A DNA stretch of 64,000 nt from Undaria pinnatifida. Taxonomy: Eukaryota > Sar > Phaeophyceae > Laminariales > Alariaceae. The position numbers were made by a program, and so were the translations under genes. The stretch is taken from assembly GCA_012845835.1 (NCBI GenBank), contig JABAKD010000022.1:7411542-7475541 (forward strand). The letters are read 5' to 3'. The stretch's first letter is position 1. Each line of letters opens with the position of its first letter. The notes below the pieces were generated by a model. That model searched no databases. It was not told the origin of the DNA and saw only the letters and a program-made list of their open reading frames with translations. Shown here one piece after another: positions 9,851 through 20,323 of the stretch.

Positions 9851-10526
9851 AAACGAAGCCGCTCAGCCGTCACACTTTGCGACTGCCCGCAAGCCTCCGG
9901 GGAACGGGGTGGGGTACATGGATACCCGCCTGGGGGGCATAAGTCGGTCGTGAAGACGGAAAACTGTAGGACAAAACGGTTGGACATAGGCCACGCCTCT
10001 GCGCGACGTAAGCTTTCTTCTGGAAAAAAGCGTGCCCGCCCACCTCTCCCCTTTTTCCTCCCCCCCCCTCCCTCCTCTCCCTGCCGTTCTTCTCATTCTC
10101 TCGTCCGTGATAATTTCAGCACAAGGCATATGGCTATGAGTCTCTTCTCCTTGCGCTACGCCGGCAAAACGTACAGAGTTCAACCGTTCGTGGCGCTCCA
10201 ACCATGTTTTTTTTTTACATTGAAACACGGGGGGGGGGGATACCTTGAGATAGAACGTGCTACGTAGGATGCACATAGTGTTATAGCACCCTCAAAAGGC
10301 GTGTGTAAGCTACCTGCCACGGAGTCATTCCACGGTAGGTAGGGGCTGCACTCTTCGTGGCAAACGGTTATGAATTTCTGATTGGTTGGACCCCTCAAGC
10401 GTGAAACCAGCGGTCAGTGTGATAGCATTGTGACTATGTTTGCTTCGGGGCTAACGCATAGAGAGAAGCGTTGGTCGGGATATGCGAACGAACGTCTTCG
10501 AAGTAGGCATGTTTCGGAGGGGGGTG

Positions 10527-10605
10527 AGATGTTGAGCTCTTCCTCGTGTTAGGAGCTCAGAAGTTTCTCAGAATCTGCTGCACCCCCTCTCTACCGTGGG
10601 ATGAC
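10527..10605 (-). repeat. Inverted copy of the 1985-2046 repeat
   Basis: The reverse complement matches CCCAC-GTAG, GGGGTGCAG, GATTCTGAGAAACTTCTGAG and CTCCTAACA. The hairpin stem is broken here and there is no T run. Confidence 0.7.
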
Positions 10606-11450
10606 TCCACAGCGCACATCGATCGGCGTTTTTCTCCCGTGACACAAACAAGGCCATTGACGGACGCTTTTTTGCGCTTTTACATATTTTTTTACATGGC
10701 GTTAAAAGCTTGTTTGATTTCGCCTCCACCGCTCTACCTCAGGTTGCTTGCGCCGCGTTTGTTGTGTGTAGCGCACCCGCCGAGATACCCTCTAAGTAGG
10801 ACACAGGACGAGCGTCGTCGATGGTACCATCAATATTACTTTAACTGATCAAGACACAGCAGTGCAAATTTAACAAGCATGAGGTCCTACGCTGTTATAC
10901 TGTACCTGCGGTACCACACCGACACATACTGTTAGTTTTATAGCACTATCCACTAGACCACTGAGTCATGCAAAACACCTGTTCTACTACGTACAGCCGT
11001 TGGAGTCGTCCTTGCTGGCAGCTACACACAGATACCATACAGATACAAATTATATCGACAGCCCTGGAGGGTTACACGAAAGATAGCTAGCACTATTCTA
11101 GCAAGCCTAAAATCGTGATTCCGAAGGCTGGGTTTTGTTTCATTTGCTCGCCTCCAATATGGTCATACGCGTAGCATTATCTTGGTCGTCGTGCTTGCTG
11201 TGGGACGCTTTGGGAACAATCGAAAGGCCAAAAATAAGGGATCCACCCTTTGCTTCCGATCCCCTGTCTCCGTCGTGAGAGACCACACGTAAACGATAAC
11301 CCGTCAAGAACAAGACAATCCCACACGAAAAAAGACAAACCGAGAAGAAAGAAAAGAAAACCCGATTCGTTCTTAGGGAGATATGCACGGTCACTGGGCC
11401 TACAACCTCGACAGCAGTTATTGTGTCGGTGGCGGAAGATCCCGGTCGCG
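10606..11450. other. Unassigned region
   Basis: No gene seen. Near 10945-10970 is a short tRNA-like fragment (ACTAGACCACTGAGTCATGC) resembling the ends of the tRNA-like elements at 17.4-17.9 kb. Long frames on either strand between 11140 and 11640 lack domains. Confidence 0.4.
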
Positions 11451-11454
11451 GCCT

Positions 11455-11560
11455 CAACCATCTCCCACCCCACCCCCAAGGTTAGGCTTCCCCGCCTTGC
11501 CCAAGGTAACCTTCCCCCGTCTCGTCCCAGGTAAGGTTTCCCCGCCCCGTCCCCCGGACC
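11455..11560 (+). repeat. ~30-bp minisatellite, ~3 units
   Basis: Units: AAGGTTAGGCTTCCCCGCC, AAGGTAACCTTCCCCCGTC, AGGTAAGGTTTCCCCGCCC, each followed by TTGCCC- or TCGTCCC-like sequence. Confidence 0.75.
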
Positions 11561-11632
11561 GAACACGTAATTGTTGGGGATATCCTTGTTCGGGCAGGAC
11601 CTATGCTTCGTCTCGAACAGGGTGCGCGGTCA

Positions 11633-11693
11633 ACGTCAAGTGACTAAGGCAAGCGACAAACGAGTACACCCCCCCCTCCCCCCCCCCGTCGTT
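11633..11693 (+). repeat. C-tailed repeat end abutting exon 6 of the large gene
   Basis: GTCAAGTGACTAAGGCAAGC, then CGAGTACACC followed by a C-rich tract. The same shorter end variant (GACTAAGGCAAGC...GAGTAC + C run) occurs at 35264-35313. On the minus strand the C tract encodes a Gly run, and the only stop codon of the large gene seen here lies inside this repeat. Confidence 0.6.
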
Positions 11694-14600
11694 TCAAGGT
11701 ATTGCTCCGCCGTGCTGCAGTCAAATCTTGCCTGACAAAATCCTCGGTGCTGGTGCGCTGGGTAGGCCACGTCGCGGTAATGCCGATGTTCGGCTTGAAG
11801 GGGCACGACTGCGAGAGTAGCTCCTGCCGCAACATGAAATGAACGAAAGAAGGAACGCTATCGCTTACGATTAATAAGGAGTGCGAAGCGCTAGCTCGCT
11901 TATTTTTTTGTTGCGTTAATTAATTCTGACGCGAAGTGATAGTTGGCATGAAATGCGAGGCACCGCCATCGTCGGGCGTGCTTAGACCGCTGCGACTGGT
12001 TCGTGACCCCCCCAAGCGTTCAGGAGGACAGATCTAACGACGGATAGGGGATAGTATGCCGCGAGTCTGCGTTTTTTGTTCGGGCGGGAATAAAATGTAG
12101 CTCACGCCAAGTACCGTCCGATTCCAAGACGACGGCTTGCACAACGAGAAGATGCGACCGAGGATGGCTCTCGCGCTCGAAAACGTAGCGTCTACGGTTC
12201 CCTGATCTCCCCCCCCCCCCCCCTCCCATCCTCCGGCCCCATCCCAACCCAGCGTGCCCTCCGATTGGGAAACTTCACCTTCCGTCTCTCCTCCTTCCGC
12301 TGCTCTATCTCGGCGTGCTCGGCGTGTAGCCGAGCTGACCATGCCATTCCTTTGCACAAGGTTCGCTTCCCCGCCCTCGGTTCATTCCCGCCCTTACCAC
12401 GCCCGCCACTGCGGCGGCCGCCACCGCCGCCATCGCCGCCGTCGCCGCCATCGCCGCCGTCGCCACCGTCATCGTTACCGTCGCCGGCAACACCGCCATC
12501 AGCTATTTTTCTACCGCGGCGGTTGCCCCCCTCGTCACTACTGCCACCGCAGCTAGCGCCATCTCCTCTCCCAGAGGCTCGAGCGGCATCGGTAATGGTT
12601 CGACGCGCCTCCTGGGCCTCGGCAAGCCGTCGTGACAACGTGTTTATTGCCGGCTTGAACGTGCACGACGCCTGGAAATCGAGGACGTGAGGCACGCATG
12701 CGACGGAGGGGTTGGGGAGCTCAGTTTCGCGTGGTTGTGACCTTCGAGGGTGAGTGCTCTGCGATGCATCATGTGTACTGATAGATACCCTATGACAAGT
12801 CACAAGAACCAGCGCACATTCTCCCCAGCTAGCGTCTTACTGCACGCTGGTCTGTTGTATTACTCTATTTTTTGGTCCAGCTCTTTCACCAAAGCCCGGG
12901 GTCGTACAGTATTTCCAGTAGACCACCTAACCGTTCCTGCCTCGCTCAATTGTCGCACATTCGGTTGAACTCTTCCTGCGCAACGTCATCACCACTCGTC
13001 GAGTTGTGCTTGTTCTTTCACTAGACCTTCCAAACGACGTGCGAGTAGCGTTTCTAGGCTCTCCACAACGTCTCGAACAGAGACATGCGTCGTGTCTCTA
13101 GCAAGCACACAACACACTGTCAACACGTAGGTAGCGAACGCCAAGTCAGACTGTGCTGTACTGGCTGCAAGCAACCCCCCCCCTCCCCGCACCCACGCGG
13201 TGCGCACTGCCACGTACGGCTCGCTTTAAAGGGGGTAATATTTACCTTTGTGTCTGCATCAAGCGCCCTCTTCGCTCGCCTCCGACTCGGCGTTGGTGGA
13301 TTTCGGTGCAAATGGTCGAAGAGAGGCTGATCCGGAAACCGATTGTAAGCAGGCGGCGAACAAGTGGAACGAGGGGAAAATGGCAAGGCGGCAAGCTTCG
13401 ACATCAGCCGCCAACCTTCGGGCGAGGAAAACTCGCGAAAGCCAGACGCAACAACGATTAATGTGCATGACCAAGCTGCCGATATTTTTTTGGTGGCATT
13501 TAAAACGCGGTTGTTTCCGCGCGCGTGGTTATCCACAGTGCTTGCAGTGTCTACTTCAATACGGCAAATAGGATTTCATAAGGTTTGCTATCCGCCCCGC
13601 TTAGCGCCAATGAGGAGACGGCGGCGTCTCGAACGACCTAGACAATTTTCTCGTTCGCTCTAGGTCCTGAGGTGGCAAGCTCACACATACGTTGGGGGAG
13701 AGAGCGCCAGCGGGCTATCGTTGCGCTCATTCTCGCAGCTCTAGCTCAAAGAGAAAACTGCGACGAAGTTTTTTTTTCATATTTAAGCGCTCAGAGCCTC
13801 TCACCTCTCCCGTGCGCCTTCGGTCGATGGTGTCATCCCCTCTTTTCGCTAACGTCGTGGGTTTGAACATGTCCGGCCTTGGTTTGCCGCACCGTCTGAG
13901 CCCGTCGCTTCCCACTCTACCGGCGCCACCGACCCTCTTGTCGTTGCTGCCAACCCCTTGTCCCTCCCCCGCCGCTTCCGCCGCCGCCTCAGCTGCTAGC
14001 GCCGCCGCGGCGGCCCTGCCCAACTTCTCGTTACTCTCACGGCACCAAGTGTCCGGTCGAAGGGCTTGGGCGGCCACCGCTATTCCCGTCACTCTCTGGC
14101 AAGTGTTGTCTTGGGCTCTGCATAATTTTGAACGTCGGAAGAGAGATTAGCATTGAAATGAGTGTTTTGCAGTCAGACCTCTATGAGGCGAGGATGAGGT
14201 GGTGTTACAAGTGGTGGGGGTGGCGATTGGGCAGTTGAGGGGATGGTCTTTGCCTTGTTTTTATATCATTAAGCACAGCATGTAAGCCGTGACCATCAGG
14301 CCAAATCGTCGAAGTGTCCCGCAGGCCATCCGTCGTCACGGTTACGTGTTACGCCTCTCGCAAATGGCGTGAGACTCGCCTTGCTTCCGACCCCAGGAAA
14401 ATGCGAAAAACAAAAACGTTAGGCGCGTTTTGCGGCACGGACGGAGCCAATAACCATTAGCCACGTTCCTCCCAGGACTGCCGAGTCTGCAACACGATGC
14501 GAAAAAACGCCAGCCGTTGCCACAGCGCGTGGTCGAAATTCGAAACAGGCCACGGGTTTGTTGGTTGAACCAGCGTTGTTGCTTACAGAAGAGCGCATCG

Positions 14601-17600
14601 ATATTTTCCTATTCATAGCCGCGTTACCTGTTGTTTCCACTGCATTTTGGGCAACTCCAGCCCTCCAGCAAAGCCCCTTCTCGCGTCGCCTCGGGCTTTT
14701 GCTGGCGAGCACCGCTTCTTTTCGCCGCCTTCCACTCGGAGTACATCCTGTCCCCGGCATCCCGATAGTTATCTCTGCTGACCCATCTTCTCCCGTGTGG
14801 ACTGGGTTCGTCGTCACTTTCGCCGCGTCGGCCGTAGGTGTGTTTCGGAAGGTTGTCCGTTAGCTCGCGCGTCTTGGAGCAAAGGCTTAGGCGTCCTGAG
14901 CAAAACACCGCCTCCTGCGGTGAATTTAGAGGGATCCCGGAAGGGCCACAAAAAATTGTTTTTTTTTACGCGAGCACGGAGTGAGGTTAGTAGGTACCCA
15001 CAAATTCGTGTATAATGGTGGTCTCGTTAGTCCGCATCCAGATGGAAAAAAAGATCTATTTTTTAGACAACTCTCGCCCCTACCCGTCACGCCTGCCTCG
15101 CCGACAGGTCGGCACCCACGAAACAGATGCCTATTAACCGTAAAGCTCGACGAAAATTCACGCTGCTCAGGGGCAAATATAAATCCTACAAAACTCTTTA
15201 TGTTTATAGAGAGCTAATCGACTTTAGCGTCATGGTCACATGATCACCCGCTCCTCCTGCAAATCGTCTCGCCGCCGCCTCGCGATCTCCCGCTTCTTCG
15301 CCAAGACGAATCCCAACCGGTGCAGTCTCTCAGACTCGCGCAGTTGTCGCACCCCCTCTCTCGTCACCGGCCTCCTCCCGGCGGCTCCTCTGCTGCGCCA
15401 CCTTGCACCCCTACGAACCCACATTTCATTTCCTTTGACGCCGTAATCAGGGGCCGACTCCCACCCACTACCCTCCCATCGCCCCACCGCTCCTACCCAT
15501 TCCGTCCCTCGTGGCATCGTCTCCTGCTCCCCTTCCTCGTCCTCCCTCTCTTCGTTGAGGTGATCAAACTTTTCGCTTCTCCAACCAGCGCCCTCAACAG
15601 CGCTCAAAGGTGAAGCCACTAGTGGTCTGGCCTCGACAAAACCAAGAACAGAACTGGTCGCTGCGGTATTTCCCCCTGACGAGGTCGTCGAGGCGGTCCC
15701 CTCGTCGCGACGAAAAGAGTCGCTTTCGAGTGTGTATTCCGCCGAGGCATCACGACTACGACATTGGCCGACACCGCCAACACCGTCACCACCGCTAGCC
15801 CAGCCTGCGGATCTACTCCAGGGAGAGCGAGCCCTATGGAAAGATATTTCTTCATATTCTCGCTCGGCCGTGCTGGCTCGTAGAGCATCTTCGACAAGAA
15901 TGCGCTGATTGTCGTCCCGACCATCACTGCTACCATCGATGTTTCCGCTTCCGTCGCTCCATCTGCTCGAAGCAGCCTGGTAAGTTCTCCGGTCGGCGGG
16001 CGTTGATTCGCTATTGTGGAGCTCTCCATCCAAGAAGCAGGGTGCAGAGCCCGCAGGTAGCGCTGCCAATCACAGCAGTAGCGGGCGCGGGTACGGATGG
16101 CAGCTATTACACAATTACACAAGAAGTTAATGTGCGCACATTTGCGTCTTGTTTATCCACGGGTTGAAGCGGGTATGGCGGTACCATAGAATTACAGCAG
16201 TACGACACTGGACAAACTCGCGGGTTTTGTCTTCTCTTGTCGTGTGAGTCCGTGCTTGCAGCGACATTGTACCTATGGTGTGTGCTTGCAGCGACATTGT
16301 ACCCATGGTGTGCCTTATTTGGAACGGAAACAATGACAAATACAACAGCAAAATCTACTTGGAGTTTTGCGCCTGGGAAACCCTTGGCAAAAATAGACAT
16401 ATCTGTGCGATTTGTGGTTGTTGATATGTTTATTCCTATGCGCAAAAGCTTGCCAGATAGTTTTCACCTCTCACGAAAAAAAACTGCGCTTTCTAGCACT
16501 CTTTCGTCTACCAGAATTCGATCTGACGCGGCGGTTAGTCCTAGTGCATAACTGGCTACGTACATCGACGGCACATGGTCAGGGTACCTGGTTCTTGGTG
16601 CAACCTCAAGTGACCTTCGTTTTTCGGGTCTATCCTCAAGCCCAGGAAGGGTGCGCTCTCATCTGTTTCTGCCGATTGAAACCGGCCTGCTTCTCCTCTC
16701 TCCCGCTTCAACCGTCGTTGTCGCCGCAGTGACCTGCTGTCCGACCTACACTGTCCCGTGCCAGCTGTCTCGGCGCGACAAAAGGCACCGTAGTCTTTTT
16801 TGTGTTCTTCACCGTCCTCTTCTACCCCATGCGAGTTGTCCGAGGTTCTTCCTAATCGACGCTCAACGTTCTCGCCCGTGTTGTTGCGGCTGTTGCTGTT
16901 GTTGCTTGCGTCCCCGCCCCCCCCTTCGTGGTCGTCAGCGTGTGCACGCGATAGCGAGTCACCCGGGCGCTGTTGCCTCCGTTTCAACGGCGGCCTCCGC
17001 TGCCGCAGCTGCCAATGAGTACGTGGTCGGCCATCGTCTTCTGACAAGGATTCTGCCAGGCGGTTGTTCGTTGTCAGAAGATAGGGGTCAGCCGAGACCC
17101 ACGGGTCATCGTGGTCAGCAGTCTCAACCGCCGCAACATCGACAGCGGTGGTGGTGGAGGCGGCTGGAGGTGCCCAGCAGCAGCCGTCCACGTCAACTTT
17201 GAAGCCTGTCTCGCGAATCTTGGCCTCAATCTGGACTGCGACGGCACCCACGTGCTGCACATCCAGCCCGTGCCTGCTCCAATTTATCATGGCGTTGATC
17301 GCGAAAGCGGCAGGGTTGTCGTAGGTGATCAGCAGTTAGAAATGGCGATACTGCGGTAATATACAATACAAAGGTCTACACATACGAGAGTGAATAACGT
17401 ACTGTTGGCTATATAGCACCAGACTGTGACCACGTAGCCCAGCGGGTGGTGTTATATAACCCATAATATAAATGTTTTCGAGTTCGTTGATTAGATCTCG
17501 CCGAATTCGTGACATGATCCCCGGGGCTCTCCCCTGGCCACTGGACAAGTGTCCAGGAATACATCAACCTTCTGGCCTTTTTTCCGATGATAATGGGATT

Positions 17601-19330
17601 CGAACCCACGCACACCTCTGAAGTGAACAGTCTATCCACTAGACCAACAAGTCACGTGACTCAGCAGCTCAGTGGGTAGCGCTATAAAACCAACACAGGT
17701 TGTGTCGTGAGTTCAGTTATCGTCGACTTCATATTTGTTTGTCTCGAGCGTGCGCGCTGGAGACATTATTAATGGTCAAGGTAAGGTGCTCCGGAATACT
17801 ACTGTAGCACGTGGCGAGGAGAGAGCCCCGGAGACCCCTGTTACGAAGTCGACGAGATCAAACGAACTCGAAAACATCTATTTTGATGGTTATGTAGCAC
17901 TACCCACTGAGCTACTTGACTAAGTAGCTCAATGGGCAGTGCTATATAAGCAACACGTACTCATCATCTGCGACCCCAATACATTAGCAACCCACGCAAA
18001 CAGGAAGGAAGCGTCACTAAGATCTGCACTGCACGCTCTGCATGCGCTGCTATAAAACACGATCTCCGCGGGCAGCATGAAGATGGGAAAGGGGTACGCA
18101 GGATGTGGGAATTGGCGGCTTACCCCCAGATATTTATCGTACCGCGAGTAGTTGATGTTTTCCGGCTTCATATGCAAAGAAGTGTTGACATTATTCAGTT
18201 GCCAAAACAACGCTTTTTTCGCAAACCGGTATGGACAAAGTATATCTAGTACTGTAAATAGTACTTTTGGGTTGTAATCAGTGCTCTAATGATTATATAA
18301 CGTGTGCTGCTTACAACAATAGTGGTAGACGGGATATTTCGAAAGAAAAAGTAAAGCTTATGCTCACCACACTTACTTCCACATATTTCATGCATATCGT
18401 GTGTTTATTTAACTCCTTCATTATAGTTACAAAATTAGGTGTATCGCGCAGCTTGCAAAGATGAGTATCGACCCTAAATTTATCGAACTCACAGCTGACG
18501 CGTTCATATTTTTTTTCAAAATAAACGTATACTATTAATATTAATATGAATAGTCCTGCCGAGGACAGCGTAGCAAAATGTACGCCGCGCGGTACGACAC
18601 CCGAGCAAAATAGGTACCTGACCAGTAGGATGCAAGGCGTAAAGGCAACTACATGATGAATTGACGAATATGAGCATGCAACAGGTATCATCCTTCCGTC
18701 CCAAACAAAACACGTGGCAATGTACTCGTATATCATACGAGTATGTAGAGTAGAAGGTGCGCGTACGATTTTACCGTACGCGTCAGCTCTCACTCAGCCA
18801 AGCTACGAATAGTCCAACAGATCGAGGGCAGAGACACGTAACAACGCTCACCTCGCGACAAACCCCCTGGCAAGAAGGAAGGTGCTGTCGCCAGTTCGAA
18901 CGTGCACTTCTTCCACCGCTCCGTGGTTGCTTTGCACGTCAATAATGAGCAAAAGCCGGCCCTTTTTTTGGCATCTCGGCCACGGCAGGTCCAGCAACTC
19001 TTTATCAGACGAACCAACACCGACGTCGCCACGGCGATGGAGCCCCTTTTCTCGCTCACCGTTGCCTATGCCTCCGGCCAATAGCATTGACCTAGGTACT
19101 TCACGACGCCGAGCGGCAAGGCTCGAGCGCTGCAGCTGCACATCGTCGTGGCTACAAGTATTGTCACCAGGACGCGTGCTCTTCCGTGGCAGCGGTGCGC
19201 CTAATGCCGTACCGACCTGACTTGTCTGCCGCAAGTACTCGATACTTCGTCGAACTCTATCTCTGTAGTTCTCGTCAAAGGGTGCACGCCCCTGAGGCTG
19301 GAGAACCTGCCGTCCCTGGGAGGCCTCCAT
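11644..19330 (-). CDS. Large F-K-P motif protein with N-terminal ubiquitin-like segment (6 exons)
   Basis: Exons, in transcription order: 19330-18852, 17273-16588, 16062-15248, 14095-13805, 12671-12279, 11823-11644. All introns are GT..AG and every junction keeps phase; the sum is 947 codons plus stop. Residues ~117-185 (LLLIIDVQSNHGAVEEVHVR across the first junction to HGLDVQHVGAVAVQIEAKI) look like a beta-grasp segment. Exons 2 and 3 are low-complexity and end in a basic helix (LRESERLHRLGFVLAKKRE). Exon 4 has poly-Ala, then DMFKPTT (residue 735). Exon 5 starts ASCTFKPAIN and, after a Gly/Asp run, holds ARLHAEHAEIEQRKEERRK. Exon 6 has SQSCPFKPNIG. Repeated C-T-F-x-P-x-I-N motifs beside charged helices occur in many uncharacterised stramenopile and flagellate proteins; the function is unknown. 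Weak points: the start ATG, the GTGATC and GTACCC donors, possible missed exons (for example 13172-13010), and a C-terminus that runs into a repeat. Confidence 0.72.
12989..13172 (-). other. Possible extra exon inside the large gene's intron 4
   Basis: After the acceptor-like TACAGCACAG, the minus strand is open as SDLAFATYVLTVCCVLARDT, then a helical charged stretch (VRDVVESLETLLARRLEGL) before a TGA at 12989. Composition and amphipathic pattern look coding. A GTGAAA donor after GGTCTA (about 13031) would keep phase 0 with the flanking exons; otherwise this is an alternative 3' end. Confidence 0.35.
14650..14800 (-). other. Possible exon with W-S-C-P-K-C motif
   Basis: Within intron 3 of the large gene, the minus strand reads DRMYSEWKAAKRSG, then LLEGWSCPKCSGNN, followed by a GTAACG donor-like site. 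W-x-C-P-x-C followed by Asn resembles the start of a RanBP2-type zinc finger, but the second cysteine pair is not seen and the phase does not fit the flanking exons, so it is kept separate. Confidence 0.25.
16238..16310 (+). repeat. ~35-bp tandem duplication
   Basis: GTGCTTGCAGCGACATTGTA followed by CC(T/C)ATGGTGTG occurs twice in a row, in the intron between exons 2 and 3 of the large minus-strand gene. Confidence 0.85.
17425..17657 (-). mobile_element. tRNA-like element (family S2), minus copy
   Basis: On the minus strand it starts with a tRNA-like head (TTGGTCTAGTGGATAGAC, then GTGGGTTCGAATCCCAT as T arm). The body GAGAGCCCCGGGGATCATG, GAGATCTAATCAACGAACTC, GAAAACATTTATATTATGGG is followed by CACCACCCGCTGGGCTAC, whose reverse complement is again an A-box-like head (GTAGCCCAGCGGGTGGTG). 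The acceptor stem does not pair well (4 of 7), so this is not a functional tRNA gene. It lies in intron 1 of the large minus-strand gene. Confidence 0.65.
17656..17920 (+). mobile_element. tRNA-like element (family S2), plus copy
   Basis: Head-to-head with the previous copy. It begins AGCTCAGTGGGTAGCGCTAT, has a B-box-like GTGAGTTCAGTT, the shared body GAGAGCCCCGGAGACCCC, GAGATCAAACGAACTCGAAA, and ends TGTAGCACTACCCACTGAGC, which is the inverse of the head. A further head fragment (GTAGCTCAATGGGCAGTGCT) follows at 17924-17970. Confidence 0.65.
18447..18499 (-). repeat. Hairpin repeat (family H), copy
   Basis: Reading on the + strand: CAGCTTGCAAAGATGAGTAT, then TCGA, loop CCCTAAATTTA, TCGA, ACTC, and ACAGCTGACG. 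GAGT/ACTC and TCGA/TCGA pair, enclosed by CAGCT/AGCTG. Other copies: 22989, 33609, 35492, 36343, 37141, 41358, 42748, 47383 and a weak one at 31085-31150. Confidence 0.8.
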
Positions 19331-19873
19331 CCAACCTCAAACGGCTCGTGATTGGGCTATGGTATGGAGTGTGACTGGGTAATCGCCTGCTGCGATGTAC
19401 TCGTAGTCGGGCGGCGGGGCGGACCCCAAACTATAGATCCAAGCGTTTCACCAAAACGCCTTTGCTACTCATACAAAACCTTTTGTGTGTTATCGCGTCT
19501 TGCGTCTCGCTGGCTTGTCGACTTTTCAAGCAAGTAGAAATGTTTTAGTACTTCAACAGCACTTTATATTTGTCGAGCAGCGGAGAGCATTGCACAGGCC
19601 TTTCGCTGAGATTTTCTGACCAATTGCAGTAATCAGAAGCGGCAGCAATATTAGGTCGATCGTTTGTGGTTGGAACCACACGGACCTGCGTGGGAAGCAT
19701 CTCCCCGCGGCGGGGCGACGACCATCGCTGATCGAAAAACCTCTATTAATAGTACAGAACAGTCGTTGTTTTCGGATCTCCGGCGTGTGGATCAAAAGAC
19801 CCAAAATACAGAGTAGTACTGCTGCTGGAGAGCAGGAGCGGCGGGGAGGATTTTCGGTCGGGCTAAGAAAAGG
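19331..19873. promoter_or_regulatory. Shared intergenic region between divergent starts
   Basis: The 543 bp between the proposed ATG of the large minus-strand gene and the ATG of the small plus-strand gene should hold both 5' ends if the two models are right. No TATA box or known operator is evident. A long minus-strand frame (19553-20107) crosses it but overlaps exon 1 of the small gene and looks like a shadow. Confidence 0.35.
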
Positions 19874-20323
19874 ATGGGGAATTGCAGCGCGAAGCCCAAA
19901 GAAGTGCCCGATGTCGGGGTCGGCCCGCCGTCCGAGCTGACCCTGATGAAGAAGGCGGAACTCAAGCGCGTGCTGGATGCGGACGGCATCAAGCGTCAGG
20001 TGCGGTTCTGTGTTGTGCGGTATCATCGCCCTCTCTCCAAATATGAGTTTGATTTGATCTCGTAATAAAAGCCTTTCGATCGTGGATTGTTCCCTCCTAT
20101 TTCTCATGTGCCATGTCTTTCATGAGGTTCTTGCTGCTTCATAGGGCTGCGCTCGGGCTGAGCCAGAGGTCTCTCGAACCCATATCCCGTCCATTTTATA
20201 TTACCCCCCGCTCGTTGCAGCAACAAAAGCCTGGCTGCCGCCCATGGCGGCGTGCGGGTGGGGCCCGATCTCCTCGCTGCTACGAAGGGCGCTGTTTTTC
20301 GTTATCAAATCACCAAATATTAG
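19874..20323 (+). CDS. Small predicted N-myristoylated protein (2 exons, 77 aa)
   Basis: Exon 1 is 19874-20004 and exon 2 is 20221-20323. The intron opens GTTCTG and ends in a good pyrimidine tract and TTGCAG (20214-20220); phase 2 is kept. The protein starts MGNCSAKPKEV: Gly2 followed by Asn and Cys is a classic myristoylation site with a palmitoylatable Cys4, so membrane attachment is likely. The middle is a charged helix (ELTLMKKAELKRVLDADGIK); exon 2 ends VGPDLLAATKGAVFRYQITK plus Tyr and stop. No family is recognised. A GTGCGG donor at 20000 would fit the splice consensus better but breaks phase with this second exon, so the second exon is less sure than the first. Confidence 0.5.

Noticed and set aside
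15240-17200. Plus-strand frames over exons 2 and 3 of the large gene
   Set aside because: Shadows; the minus strand has the phase-consistent exons.
17575-17657. Possible tRNA gene on the minus strand (anticodon region near TTC)
   Set aside because: Good D and T arms but the acceptor stem pairs at only about 4 of 7 positions, and the piece belongs to a repeated element.
18447-18499. Hammerhead ribozyme in the hairpin repeat
   Set aside because: GATGAG is present, but the GAAA box and the three-stem layout are not.
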